Shown here one piece after another: positions 52,439-61,637 of a stretch of DNA of 64,000 nucleotides. This DNA comes from Rhizobium sp. Q54 (GTDB lineage Bacteria > Pseudomonadota > Alphaproteobacteria > Micropepsales > Micropepsaceae). The notes below the pieces were generated by a model that worked only from the letters and a program-made list of their open reading frames with translations, made no database searches and was not told where the DNA came from. A program made the position numbers and the translations under genes. The stretch covers positions 1 through 64,000 of the forward strand of contig CAMCWK010000005.1 in NCBI GenBank assembly GCA_945882615.1. Direction: 5' to 3'. How positions within the stretch are numbered: the first letter of the stretch is position 1; each line of letters begins with the position of its first letter.

Positions 52439-54487
52439 TTAGGTGCGCGGCAGGCGGAAAGCAACCAGTTCACCGACATGGCCGCCGCCGCCGATCGCCA
52501 GCACGATGTACTGGCGTCCGCCCAGCATGTAGCTCATGGGCGATCCGGTCTGGGGCGCGGCGATATAAACCGCGCCTTTTTCCTCGCCGGTATCCTTGTC
52601 ATAGGCGCGCAGCATCGCGCCGCGCGCGCCCGACGGCGTGGTGTTCATGCCCGCCTCGCCGCAGATCACCAGCGTCCTGGTCACCATCGGCCCGATCAGG
52701 CCAACCCGGCCGGTGCGCGGAATCTTGAGCCCCTTCAGCGCCGGATGGTTCTTGATCGCGTCGGGCGTATCGCCATGGGCGATCTGCCAGTCATGCGCGC
52801 CGCTCACCAGATTGATGGCGGTGATGGTGCCGTAAGGCGGTTTCAGGATGGGAAGCCCGTCAATGGTGTTCTGACCGGAACGGAAGCCGTCGTTGGCGGT
52901 GACACCCTGGGCGCTGTTGGTGCCAGGACCGGCGCTGGCGTCGCCCATCGCGGCGGCGGGGCGCGAGGTCACGCCGGCCACGCCGCGCACATATTCATTC
53001 TCGGTGTAACGCGGATCGCCTTTCACCACGCCGACAACTTCGGCGACATTCTGGGTGAAGACGAAGACGCGATGGGTCTGCGGATCATAACAGCCGCCCG
53101 GCCAGTTGGTGCCGCCCTGGAAGCCCGGCGCCAGCAGCGTGCCCCAGGTGCCATCGGGCGTGGACAGACTGGGTGGTTCGAACGGCCCGCCGGTCTTGTA
53201 ACGCTTGATCAGTGCGAGGCCCTTGGCATGCAGTTCGGGCGTGAAATTCAGGATGGTGTCTGCCCCGACATGCTGCACGCCATAGGGCGCGGGCTTGGTC
53301 GGCATCGGCTGGGTGGGGGCATACCATTCGCCCGGCACTTCGCCCTTTGGCACCGCGACATCGGGGATCGGCCAGACCGGCTCGCCGGTTTCGCGGTTGA
53401 GGACGTAAAGCCAGTTCTGCTTGCTGGGCTGGGCCAGCGCCTTGATGATTTTGCCGTCCAGCGGGATGTTGCACAGGATGGGGGCGCAGGGGATGTCGCG
53501 GTCCCACAGTCCGTGGCGCACAAGCTGGTAGTGCCATTTGCGCTTGCCGGTTTCCAGATCCACCGCGACGATGGTCTCGCTGAAGAGATTGTCGCCAGGC
53601 CGGGTGACGCCTACCGCATCGCCGGTGGGCATTTCGATCGGCAGATAGGCAAGGTTCAGGTCCTCGTCGGCGGAAGCTTGCGCCCACATGCCGTTGTTGC
53701 CGGCCAGTTCCGCCGCGCCCGGCGCCCAGGTGTCGTAACCGACCTCGCCTTTGCGCGGGATGGTGTGGAAAATCCATTTGCGGCGGCCGGTGCGCGCATC
53801 GAAGCCCCGGACATGGCCCTTGGTGCCGCCCTTCTTCGCCGGAACGCTGCCGCCCAGGAAGGCGGCGCCGACAATCACGGTGTTCTTGGCCACCAGCGGC
53901 GTGGCGTGTAGGCCAATGGGGTCTTTTTCCAGATCGATGACCTGGTCATTGTCCTTTTTCAGATCGACCACGCCATCTTCGCCGAAGCTTTTGACTTTCA
54001 GGCCGGTGGCGGCGTCCAGCGCGATCAGCCGGTATCCCGGCGTGACGTAAAGGATGCGCTCTTCCTTGCCGTCGCTCCAATAGGACACACCATGGCCGGA
54101 ATATTGCCGGGGCGCATTGCGGCCGCGCGCGCCTTCATCCTCGCTGTGCATCCAGCGGATTTCGCCGGTGGCCGCATCCAGGCACACCACGGCGCGGCGG
54201 GTGCCGGCAGTGACATACATGCGGCCCCGGATGACCAGGGGCGTGCCTTCATACTGATATTCCGGGCGTGGCCCCAGATTGTCGGTCTTGAAGCGCCAGG
54301 CCACCTGCAGGCTGTTGAAATTGGAACCGTCGATCTGGTCCAGCGGCGCATAGCGCGTGTTGGCTGGGTCGGCGGCATAGTGGCGCCAGTCGGTATCGGC
54401 CGGGCCTTGCGCAAAGGCGGGCAGGTGGGCGGCGGCAAGAATAGCGGTGCCCGACAGGAGCACGCTGCGGCGTGACGGCGATGACAT
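52439..54487 (-). CDS. Periplasmic PQQ-dependent quinoprotein dehydrogenase, copy A
   Basis: 682 residues from the ATG at 54487, with a twin-arginine-like leader (SPSRRSVLLSGTAIL) ending AFAQG. Eight-bladed quinoprotein with W-motif repeats (DWRHYAADPANTRYAPLDQ, VVCLDAATGEIRWMHS) and the end GSPMSYMLGGRQYIVLAIGG. No TM helix and no cytochrome domain, unlike membrane or quinohemoprotein types. Substrate unknown. Paralogous and adjacent to the next gene. Confidence 0.88.
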   Translation of the reverse strand: MSSPSRRSVLLSGTAILAAAHLPAFAQGPADTDWRHYAADPANTRYAPLDQIDGSNFNSLQVAWRFKTDNLGPRPEYQYEGTPLVIRGRMYVTAGTRRAVVCLDAATGEIRWMHSEDEGARGRNAPRQYSGHGVSYWSDGKEERILYVTPGYRLIALDAATGLKVKSFGEDGVVDLKKDNDQVIDLEKDPIGLHATPLVAKNTVIVGAAFLGGSVPAKKGGTKGHVRGFDARTGRRKWIFHTIPRKGEVGYDTWAPGAAELAGNNGMWAQASADEDLNLAYLPIEMPTGDAVGVTRPGDNLFSETIVAVDLETGKRKWHYQLVRHGLWDRDIPCAPILCNIPLDGKIIKALAQPSKQNWLYVLNRETGEPVWPIPDVAVPKGEVPGEWYAPTQPMPTKPAPYGVQHVGADTILNFTPELHAKGLALIKRYKTGGPFEPPSLSTPDGTWGTLLAPGFQGGTNWPGGCYDPQTHRVFVFTQNVAEVVGVVKGDPRYTENEYVRGVAGVTSRPAAAMGDASAGPGTNSAQGVTANDGFRSGQNTIDGLPILKPPYGTITAINLVSGAHDWQIAHGDTPDAIKNHPALKGLKIPRTGRVGLIGPMVTRTLVICGEAGMNTTPSGARGAMLRAYDKDTGEEKGAVYIAAPQTGSPMSYMLGGRQYIVLAIGGGGHVGELVAFRLPRT

Positions 54488-54571
54488 GAAAAGATCCTTC
54501 CCCAGCGGCTTTCGACGAGCCTTGGGGAAGGATTTTAGGGTTCGGAGGACGCCGGTCAACCGGCGGCTGCC

Positions 54572-56563
54572 TTACGCGGCGGGCAGACGGAAGGCGATGA
54601 AGGCGCCGTTGTAACTGCGGCCCCCGATCGCCAGCACGATATATTGCCGCCCGTCCAGCATGTAGGTCATGGGCGATCCGGTCTGTTCGCCGGGGATGAA
54701 GACAGCGCCTTTTTCCTCGCCGGTCTTCTTGTCATAAGCGCGCAGCCGCGCCCCGCGACGGCCGGTCTCGTCGGTATAGGTCATGGGATCGCCGCAGATC
54801 ACCAGGCTCTTGGTGGAAAGCGGACCAACCTTGCCGATCATGCCGGTGCGCGGAATCTTCACGCCCTTCAGCAGCGGATGGTTGCGGATATTGTCCGGGG
54901 TCTCCCCATGGGCGACCTGCCAGTCCTGTTCGCCGGTCGCCAGATTGGTTGCGGTGATGCGCCCGTATGGCGGCTTCACCAGCGGGATGCCGTCCACCGT
55001 CAGGTCGCCGGGACGCACGCCGGGCGTGTCGGCAGGCGGATTGACATGCACCATGTCGAACGCGCCCATCTTCTTTTCTGGATTGGGAATCACATTGCCG
55101 ATGGTGAGCAGATTGGTCTGTGAATAGGTATAGACCGTGTGTTCCTGCGGATCGTAGGCGCCGCCGGGCCAGTTGATGCCGCCGATATAGCCCGGCATGT
55201 TGATCACGCCATAGGGCCCGCCCTTCTTGGGCATGATCGGCGCGGTATAGACCGGGCCCCATTTGTAATAGCTGGCGATCTTCAGCGCCCGTTCCTTGAT
55301 CTCGGGCGTGAAGTCCACAATATCGTCGGCCCCGAAGCCCTGACGGTCGAACGGCGGCGGCTTGGACGGATGCGGCTGGGTTTTCGAATACCATTCGCCC
55401 GGCACGTCACCCGCAGGCACGGCTTTTTCCGGAATCGGCCAGACCGGCTTGCCGGTCTCGCGGTCCAGCACAAACAGGAATGCCTGCTTGGTCGGCTGCA
55501 CCAGCGCCTTGATGATTTTTCCGTTGTGCGGCAGGTCGCAAAGAATGGCGGCGCAGGGAACGTCGTAATCCCACAACCCGTGATGGACCATCTGATAATG
55601 CCAGCGGCGCTTGCCGGTGCGGGTGTCGACCGCCACGATGCTTTCGGCGAACAGGTTGTTGCCGGGACGATAGAAGCCCATCTGGTCACCGGTCGGCATT
55701 TCCACGCCCAGATAGGCCAGGCCCAATTCCTCATCGGCGGAAATCTGCGCCCAGGCCCCAGTGTTGCCGGCTTCCTCGGCGGTGCCCGGCGCCCAGGTGT
55801 CGTAGCCGAACTCGCCCTTGTGCGGGATGGTGTGGAAAATCCACAGCCGCTTGCCGGTCTTCACGTCAAAGCCGCGCACATAGCCGCGCGCATTCTTTTT
55901 CACGGCGGGCGTGTTGCCGGCGGTGTGGGCGGCGCCAATGATGATCACGTCATTGGCGATGGTGGGTGCGGTGTGCAGGCCGATATCGGCCTTTTCCGGA
56001 TCGAGGTCCTGGTCGATTTCCTTTTTCAGGTCGACGATGCCGTGCACGCCGAAGGCCAGGTCCATCAAGCCGGTCCGGGCATCCAGCGCCACCATCTGAT
56101 AGCCGATGGTGACATAGATGATGCGTTCGATGGTGCCATCGGTCCAATAGCCGACACCGCGGCCCGAAAGCCGGCGCGGGGCATTGCGCACGCGCGCGCC
56201 TTCATCGGGACTCTTGTGCAGCCAGAGCAGTTCGCCCGTGGCGGCGTCGAGGCAGACGACATCGCGCCCCGCGCCGGCCGTGCAATAGAGCTTGCCCTTG
56301 ATCAGCAGCGGCGTGCCCTGAAGGATTACCTCCGCGCGTGGACCCAGATTTTTGGTGCTGAATTCCCAGGCGACTTCCAGCTTGTTGAAATTCTCGCCGT
56401 TGATCTGGTCCAGCGGGGCGTGGCGGGTATGGGCGAGATCGTTGCCATAGCTGCGCCATTCGGTGTCCGCGGGGGCTTGGGCCATGGCGGGAAAAGGCAT
56501 TGCCGCGGCGGCGAGCCCGCCAATGGTGGTGGTCAGCATCAGACGTCGATTAAGCGCGTGCAT
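54572..56563 (-). CDS. Periplasmic PQQ-dependent quinoprotein dehydrogenase, copy B
   Basis: 663 residues (start 56563; an ATG two codons earlier is possible). Twin-arginine-like leader NRRLMLTTTIGG. Eight-bladed quinoprotein: EWRSYGNDLAHTRHAPLDQI, VVCLDAATGELLWLHKS, PRTGMIGKVGPL and the end MTYMLDGRQYIVLAIGGRS. Strongly similar along its length to copy A, so the two are a tandem duplication. No cytochrome c gene is near. Upstream member of the pair. Confidence 0.88.
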   Translation of the reverse strand: MHALNRRLMLTTTIGGLAAAAMPFPAMAQAPADTEWRSYGNDLAHTRHAPLDQINGENFNKLEVAWEFSTKNLGPRAEVILQGTPLLIKGKLYCTAGAGRDVVCLDAATGELLWLHKSPDEGARVRNAPRRLSGRGVGYWTDGTIERIIYVTIGYQMVALDARTGLMDLAFGVHGIVDLKKEIDQDLDPEKADIGLHTAPTIANDVIIIGAAHTAGNTPAVKKNARGYVRGFDVKTGKRLWIFHTIPHKGEFGYDTWAPGTAEEAGNTGAWAQISADEELGLAYLGVEMPTGDQMGFYRPGNNLFAESIVAVDTRTGKRRWHYQMVHHGLWDYDVPCAAILCDLPHNGKIIKALVQPTKQAFLFVLDRETGKPVWPIPEKAVPAGDVPGEWYSKTQPHPSKPPPFDRQGFGADDIVDFTPEIKERALKIASYYKWGPVYTAPIMPKKGGPYGVINMPGYIGGINWPGGAYDPQEHTVYTYSQTNLLTIGNVIPNPEKKMGAFDMVHVNPPADTPGVRPGDLTVDGIPLVKPPYGRITATNLATGEQDWQVAHGETPDNIRNHPLLKGVKIPRTGMIGKVGPLSTKSLVICGDPMTYTDETGRRGARLRAYDKKTGEEKGAVFIPGEQTGSPMTYMLDGRQYIVLAIGGRSYNGAFIAFRLPAA

Positions 56564-56670
56564 CAACAACTCCCTGGGAGCTCCGGCACTCTTGAGGTGA
56601 TGGGAGCAGCTGCGACACTAGCCCAAGGATGTGGCGCTCCCAAGGCAAAAACGGTCGCGAAACGTCGCGA

Positions 56671-58158
56671 TTACAGCTCGGAAAAATGAAACTGGGCGCC
56701 GGAGCGAAGACCGGTGGGCCATCGTGCCGTCACCGTTTTCAGGCGGGTGTAGAAATGCACGCTTTCCGGTCCGTAAACGCCATGGCTGCCAAAGATTGAG
56801 GACTTCCAGCCGCCGAAGGAATGATAGCCCACCGGCACCGGGATCGGCACATTGACCCCCACCATGCCGACCTGGATGCGGTCGGTGAAATCGCGCGCCG
56901 CATCGCCATCGCGGGTGAAGATGGCGGTGCCGTTGGCGAAGGGATGGCTGTGAATCAGGTTGACCGCGCTTTCGTAATTTTCCGCGCGCACCACCGACAG
57001 CACGGGCCCGAAGATTTCTTCCCTGTAGACAGTCATCTCCGAAGTAACGCGGTCCAGCAGGGTGCCGCCCAGCCAGAAGCCCTTTTCATAACCCTGCAGC
57101 TTCAGCCCGCGGCCATCCACCACCAGTTCGGCGCCCTCGCGCGCACCCGCATCAATATAAGACGCAACCTTGTCGCGATGCGCCGCGGTTACCAGCGGGC
57201 CCATTTCGGCGCTGCTGTCGCTGGCCGGACCGATCTTGAGCGATTGCACCCGCGGCTTGAGCCTGGCGATCAACGCATCGGCGGTTTTTTCGCCCACCGG
57301 CACGGCGACCGACACCGCCATGCAGCGTTCGCCCGCCGAGCCATAGCCGGCGCCCATCAGCGCATCGGCCGCCTGGTCGAGGTCGGCGTCGGGCATCACC
57401 ACCAGATGGTTCTTGGCGCCTCCCAGTGCCTGCACGCGTTTTCCTGCGGCGCTGCCGCGGCTGTAGACATATTCGGCGATGGGGGTTGAGCCGACAAAAG
57501 AGACGGCCGCGATGTGCGGGTGATCCAGGATGGCGTCCACCGCGTCCTTGCCGCCATGCACGACATTCAGCACGCCTTCGGGGAGGCCCGCCTCGCGCCA
57601 CAGATCGTGCAGCAGGTTGGCGGCGGAAGGATCGCGCTCCGAAGGCTTAAGGATGAAGGCATTGCCGCAGGCCAGGGCCATCGGCATCATCCACAGCGGC
57701 ACCATGGCGGGGAAATTGAATGGCGTGATGCCCGCCACCACGCCGAGCGGCTGGCGCTGGTCGTAGGAATCCATGCCGGTGGAGACGCTCGCGCTGAAGC
57801 TGCCCTTCAGCAGATGCGGGATGCCGCAGGCGAACTCCACCACTTCCTGGCCACGCGCCACTTCGCCCAAGGCGTCGGCATGGACCTTGCCATGCTCGGC
57901 GCTGATGATTTTGGCGATGTCATCGGCGCGGGCGATCAGCAGTCGCCGCATCTCATACATCACCCGGGCGCGGCGGCTGGGCGTGGTGGCTGCCCAGGCG
58001 GGAAAGGCGGCCGTGGCCGCGGCCACGGCGGCATCGATCTCGCTTTTTCCACCCGACGCCACGGTGGCGCTTTGTTCGCCGGTGGCCGGGTTGAACACCG
58101 GCGATGTGCCGGCGCCGCCGACGTTTTTGCCCGCGATTTTGTGGTGGATCAGTGTCAT
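56671..58158 (-). CDS. mmsA: CoA-acylating methylmalonate-semialdehyde dehydrogenase
   Basis: 495-residue aldehyde dehydrogenase. Catalytic Cys279 in [10 protein letters not shown] and Asn148 in GITPFNFPA; the NAD site has [12 protein letters not shown]. The MMSDH hallmark [21 protein letters not shown] is present. Converts methylmalonate or malonate semialdehyde to propionyl- or acetyl-CoA in valine and myo-inositol breakdown. No valine or inositol genes adjoin it. Confidence 0.92.
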   Translation of the reverse strand: MTLIHHKIAGKNVGGAGTSPVFNPATGEQSATVASGGKSEIDAAVAAATAAFPAWAATTPSRRARVMYEMRRLLIARADDIAKIISAEHGKVHADALGEVARGQEVVEFACGIPHLLKGSFSASVSTGMDSYDQRQPLGVVAGITPFNFPAMVPLWMMPMALACGNAFILKPSERDPSAANLLHDLWREAGLPEGVLNVVHGGKDAVDAILDHPHIAAVSFVGSTPIAEYVYSRGSAAGKRVQALGGAKNHLVVMPDADLDQAADALMGAGYGSAGERCMAVSVAVPVGEKTADALIARLKPRVQSLKIGPASDSSAEMGPLVTAAHRDKVASYIDAGAREGAELVVDGRGLKLQGYEKGFWLGGTLLDRVTSEMTVYREEIFGPVLSVVRAENYESAVNLIHSHPFANGTAIFTRDGDAARDFTDRIQVGMVGVNVPIPVPVGYHSFGGWKSSIFGSHGVYGPESVHFYTRLKTVTARWPTGLRSGAQFHFSEL

Positions 58159-58282
58159 GGAAGGTCTTTAACAGGCCAGGCAGCCGCTTGTCAGCCGCCC
58201 TGAATCTCGCCAGTCTGACGTGAGAATAGGCAAAAACATTTGCCCGGAAAACGGGCATTGCATTGGGATGGGGCAAATCGTG

Positions 58283-59509
58283 ATGGACGCCGCAATCAGC
58301 GCTGCTGACACCGCCTGGATTTTGACCGCGACCGCGCTGGTCCTGTTGATGACCCTGCCGGCTTTGGCGCTGTTTTACGGCGGACTGGTCCAGGCCAAGA
58401 ACATCCTGTCGGTGCTGGCGCAATGTTTCGCGGTCGCCTGTGTCTGCTCGGTGCTGTGGTTCGCTTTCGGCTATTCGCTGGCTTTTTCCGGCGACGGGGC
58501 CTGGTTGGGTGATACGGGCGCCTTCCTGCTGCAGAACCTGACGCGGGACGGGGTGCATTCGGGGACCCGCCTTCCCGAAAGCGTCTTTGTCATGTTCCAG
58601 ATGACCTTCGCGGTCATCACCCCGGCGCTGATCGTGGGCGCCTATGTCGAACGCATCCGCTTCGCCGCCGTGTTGCTGATTTCCGGCCTGTGGATGCTGA
58701 TCGTCTATGCGCCGGTGACCCACTGGGTCTGGGGCGGCGGCTGGCTGGCCCAGATGGGGGTGATGGATTTCGCGGGCGGCATCGTGGTGCATGTCACCGC
58801 CGGCGTATCGGCGCTGGTGATCGCCTGGATGCTCGCGCCGCGGCATGAATTTCCCCATGGCATCCGTCCGCCCCACGCACCCTGGATGGTGATGGTCGGC
58901 GCCTCGCTCTTGTGGGTGGGCTGGTTCGGCTTCAATGGCGGCAGCGCCCTGACGGCGGGCGGCGATGCCGGCATGGCGATCCTGGCGACGCACCTGGCGG
59001 CGGCCACCGCCACCATCGTGTGGATGGCGATTGAACGGATCAAATTCGGCAAGCCCAGCTTGGTGGGTGCCGTCACCGGCACCATAGCGGGGCTTGCCAC
59101 CATCACGCCGGCGGCGGGTGTTGCCGGGCCGCTGGGCGCGGTGGTGCTGGGCGCGGCTGCGTCCTGCCTGTGCTATTTCGCGGTCTGGATGGTCAAGAAG
59201 GTGATATCGGTTGACGATGCCCTCGACGTCCTGGGCGTGCATGGCGTGGGCGGAGCGCTGGGCTCCCTGGCGCTGCCCTTCATCGTGATGATCGGCATCG
59301 GGGGCGGCAAGCTCAACCACGCGCCGCTGGAACAGTTCGGTGTGCAGGCCATCGGCGTTATCGCCGTGGCGCTGTTCTCGGCCGTGGCCACCTGGATCAT
59401 CACCAAGCTGGCCGATATGCTGGTGGGGCTGAGGGTAGACGCGGAGCATGAAACACAGGGCCTGGATTTCGCCAGCCATGGCGAAACCGGCTATCACACC
59501 AATCGCTAG
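58283..59509 (+). CDS. amtB: Ammonium transporter AmtB
   Basis: 408 residues from the ATG at 58283, chosen because the first TM helix follows. Eleven TM helices; ALFYGGLVQAKN, Asp-His region DFAGGIVVHVTAG and the second conserved His in GVHGVGGALGSLALP form the ammonium-conducting twin-His pore. Imports ammonium under nitrogen limitation. It precedes glnK by 11 bp, the reverse of the common glnK-amtB order. Confidence 0.92.
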   Translation: MDAAISAADTAWILTATALVLLMTLPALALFYGGLVQAKNILSVLAQCFAVACVCSVLWFAFGYSLAFSGDGAWLGDTGAFLLQNLTRDGVHSGTRLPESVFVMFQMTFAVITPALIVGAYVERIRFAAVLLISGLWMLIVYAPVTHWVWGGGWLAQMGVMDFAGGIVVHVTAGVSALVIAWMLAPRHEFPHGIRPPHAPWMVMVGASLLWVGWFGFNGGSALTAGGDAGMAILATHLAAATATIVWMAIERIKFGKPSLVGAVTGTIAGLATITPAAGVAGPLGAVVLGAAASCLCYFAVWMVKKVISVDDALDVLGVHGVGGALGSLALPFIVMIGIGGGKLNHAPLEQFGVQAIGVIAVALFSAVATWIITKLADMLVGLRVDAEHETQGLDFASHGETGYHTNR

Positions 59510-59520
59510 GAGCTTTGCCC

Positions 59521-59859
59521 ATGAAACTTGTCACCGCGATCATCCAGCCACACCGCCTCGATACGGTGCGCGAAGCGCTCACCGCGCTCGGCATCAACGG
59601 CATGACGGTGACCGAGGTGCGCGGCTATGGCCGCCAGAAGGGCCATACCGAAATCTATCGCGGCGCCGAATACACGATTTCCTTCACACCCAAGCTGAAG
59701 GTGGAAGTGGCGCTGGCCGACGATCGGGTGGACGAGGTGATCGGCGCCATCACCCAGGCGGCACGCACCGGCAAGATTGGCGACGGTAAGATTTTTGTTG
59801 TCGATCTTGCGGCCGCGCTGCGCGTCAGGACCGGGGAAACCGGCGACGACGCCCTGTAG
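59521..59859 (+). CDS. glnK: PII signalling protein GlnK
   Basis: 112-residue PII protein. T-loop Tyr51 (RGAEYTISF) is the uridylylation site; GYGRQKGHTEIY, and the B- and C-loop segments TGKIGDGKIFV bind ATP and 2-oxoglutarate. Blocks AmtB when nitrogen is plentiful. In the same operon as amtB. Confidence 0.95.
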   Translation: MKLVTAIIQPHRLDTVREALTALGINGMTVTEVRGYGRQKGHTEIYRGAEYTISFTPKLKVEVALADDRVDEVIGAITQAARTGKIGDGKIFVVDLAAALRVRTGETGDDAL

Positions 59860-59898
59860 CTTGCCCTTTATCGGGGGGTGTGGAATCCATGCCCGCCT

Positions 59899-61026
59899 AT
59901 GACCGGCGATCCCCATAAGAATGTGTTGGACGCCCTGGCGGCCAAGGGCCGGCTGCGCGCCCTTGCACCCCGTGGCGGGCGCGATTTCACCTCCAATGAT
60001 TTTCTGGCGCTGGCGGAGAGCCGCGCCTTGCGTGACGCGGCCAGTGCGGCGTTGGCGCGCGGCGTGCCGGTGGGCGCGGGGGGCTCGCGGCTGCTCCGGG
60101 GCAATCATCCCGAACATGAAGCACTGGAAGAGGAAGCCGCCAGCTTCTTTGGCAGCGAGACGGCGCTGTATTTTCCCACCGGCTTTGCCGCCAATGCCGC
60201 GCTGATCGCCACCTTGCCGCGTGAAGGCGACCTGATCATTTACGATTCTCTGATCCACGCGAGTATCCGCGACGGACTTGATCCGGCCCGCATCACTGCC
60301 ATCGCCGTGCCGCACAACAACGTTACCGCGATGGAAGATGTCATCAGGGCGTGGCGCGGGCAGGGTGGCAAAGGTCGGATTTGGATCGCGGTGGAAACGC
60401 TTTATTCCATGGACGGCGACCGTGCCCCGCTGGACGATCTGGTGGCGCTGGCGGCGCGCCATGACGCGGTGCTGATCCTGGACGAGGCCCATGCCACGGG
60501 CGTCTATGGCGATCAGGGGCGCGGCTTGGGCGCGGCCTATGAAGGCGCTCCCAACATCGTTTCGCTGCATACCTGCGGCAAGGGGCTGGGCGCGGCCGGC
60601 GCGCTGGTCTGTCTGCCGCGCCTCTATCGCGATTTTCTGGTCAATCGCGGCCGCGCCTTCATCTATTCCACCGCTCCGTCGCCGTTGATGGCGGCGGTGG
60701 TGCGGGCGGCGCTGAAAATCTGCGCCGGGGCCGAACAGGAGCGTGCCCAGTTGCAGGCGCTGGTGCGCCATTCCAGCGAACGGATGAAAGGCCTGGGGCT
60801 TGCGCCTTCCGGATCGCAGATTGTGCCGGTGATCCTGGGCGCCGATACACGCGCGGTGGCGCTGGCAACTGCGTTGCAGAAACGCGGCCATGACATTCGC
60901 GCCATTCGTCCGCCGACCGTGCCGGAAGGCACCGCGCGGCTGCGGATCGCACTTACGCTGCATGTCACGCCGGACGATCTGGATGCGCTGTTCGCCGACC
61001 TGGCGGTGGAAATGGCGAAAGCATGA
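59899..61026 (+). CDS. bioF: 8-amino-7-oxononanoate synthase BioF
   Basis: 375 residues from the ATG at 59899; a GTG seven codons earlier is also in frame. PLP enzyme of the alpha-oxoamine synthase group. Lys of the internal aldimine is in HTCGKGLGAAGALV; GAGGSRLLRGNHPEHEALEE and LDEAHATGVYGDQGRG are family motifs. Condenses pimeloyl-ACP/CoA with L-alanine in biotin synthesis. ATGA overlap with bioD. Confidence 0.92.
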   Translation: MTGDPHKNVLDALAAKGRLRALAPRGGRDFTSNDFLALAESRALRDAASAALARGVPVGAGGSRLLRGNHPEHEALEEEAASFFGSETALYFPTGFAANAALIATLPREGDLIIYDSLIHASIRDGLDPARITAIAVPHNNVTAMEDVIRAWRGQGGKGRIWIAVETLYSMDGDRAPLDDLVALAARHDAVLILDEAHATGVYGDQGRGLGAAYEGAPNIVSLHTCGKGLGAAGALVCLPRLYRDFLVNRGRAFIYSTAPSPLMAAVVRAALKICAGAEQERAQLQALVRHSSERMKGLGLAPSGSQIVPVILGADTRAVALATALQKRGHDIRAIRPPTVPEGTARLRIALTLHVTPDDLDALFADLAVEMAKA

Positions 61027-61637
61027 GGTTCGTGGCCCCTCAATTTGTTGTAAGTGGAACCGACACCGATATCGGCAAGACGGTTTTCGCCGCCGGCCTG
61101 GCCGGGCTGATCGGCGCCCGTTACTGGAAACCGGTGCAGGCGGGCGAGCCGGGAGACCGCGAGACGGTCGCGGAACTGGCGGGCGTTGAAACCCTGCCCG
61201 AGGCCTATCGCTTAAAGCTGGCAGCTTCGCCGCATCAGGGCGCCGCAGAAGAGGGCTTTGTCATCAATGCGGCCAATCTCACGCCCCCCGACGGCCCACT
61301 GGTGATCGAAGGCGCGGGCGGGCTGATGGTGCCGCTGACCCGGGACATGCTCTTCATAGATGTCTTTGCCCGCTGGAAATTGCCGGTGGTTCTCTGCGCC
61401 GGCACCAAGCTCGGCACCATCAACCACACTTTGCTGTCGCTGGAAGCGTTGCGCGCCCGCGACATTCCCGTCTGCGGTGTCGCCTTCATCGGCGACGCCC
61501 ATGATGAGAGCGAAGGCATCATCGCCGAAAAGGGGCGGGTGAAGCGGTTGGGGCGATTGCCGCACATCACGCCACTGACGCCCGCCCGCCTGCAGGCGGA
61601 GTTCGGCAAGGCTTTCACCAAGGCGGATTTCACGTGA
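61023..61637 (+). CDS. bioD: Dethiobiotin synthetase BioD
   Basis: 204 residues with the P-loop SGTDTDIGKTVFAAGL and the EGAGGLMVPLTRDMLF and GTINHTLLSLEALR motifs. Carboxylates diaminopelargonic acid to dethiobiotin using ATP. The P-loop has Asp-Ile where the usual motif has Gly-Val. Overlaps bioF (ATGA) and bioA (GTGA). Confidence 0.93.
   Translation: MRFVAPQFVVSGTDTDIGKTVFAAGLAGLIGARYWKPVQAGEPGDRETVAELAGVETLPEAYRLKLAASPHQGAAEEGFVINAANLTPPDGPLVIEGAGGLMVPLTRDMLFIDVFARWKLPVVLCAGTKLGTINHTLLSLEALRARDIPVCGVAFIGDAHDESEGIIAEKGRVKRLGRLPHITPLTPARLQAEFGKAFTKADFT

Noticed and set aside
52478-56689. Two long plus-strand frames opposite the tandem quinoproteins
   Set aside because: Shadows created by GC3 bias; no start signal or domain, and the minus strand has clear quinoprotein motifs.
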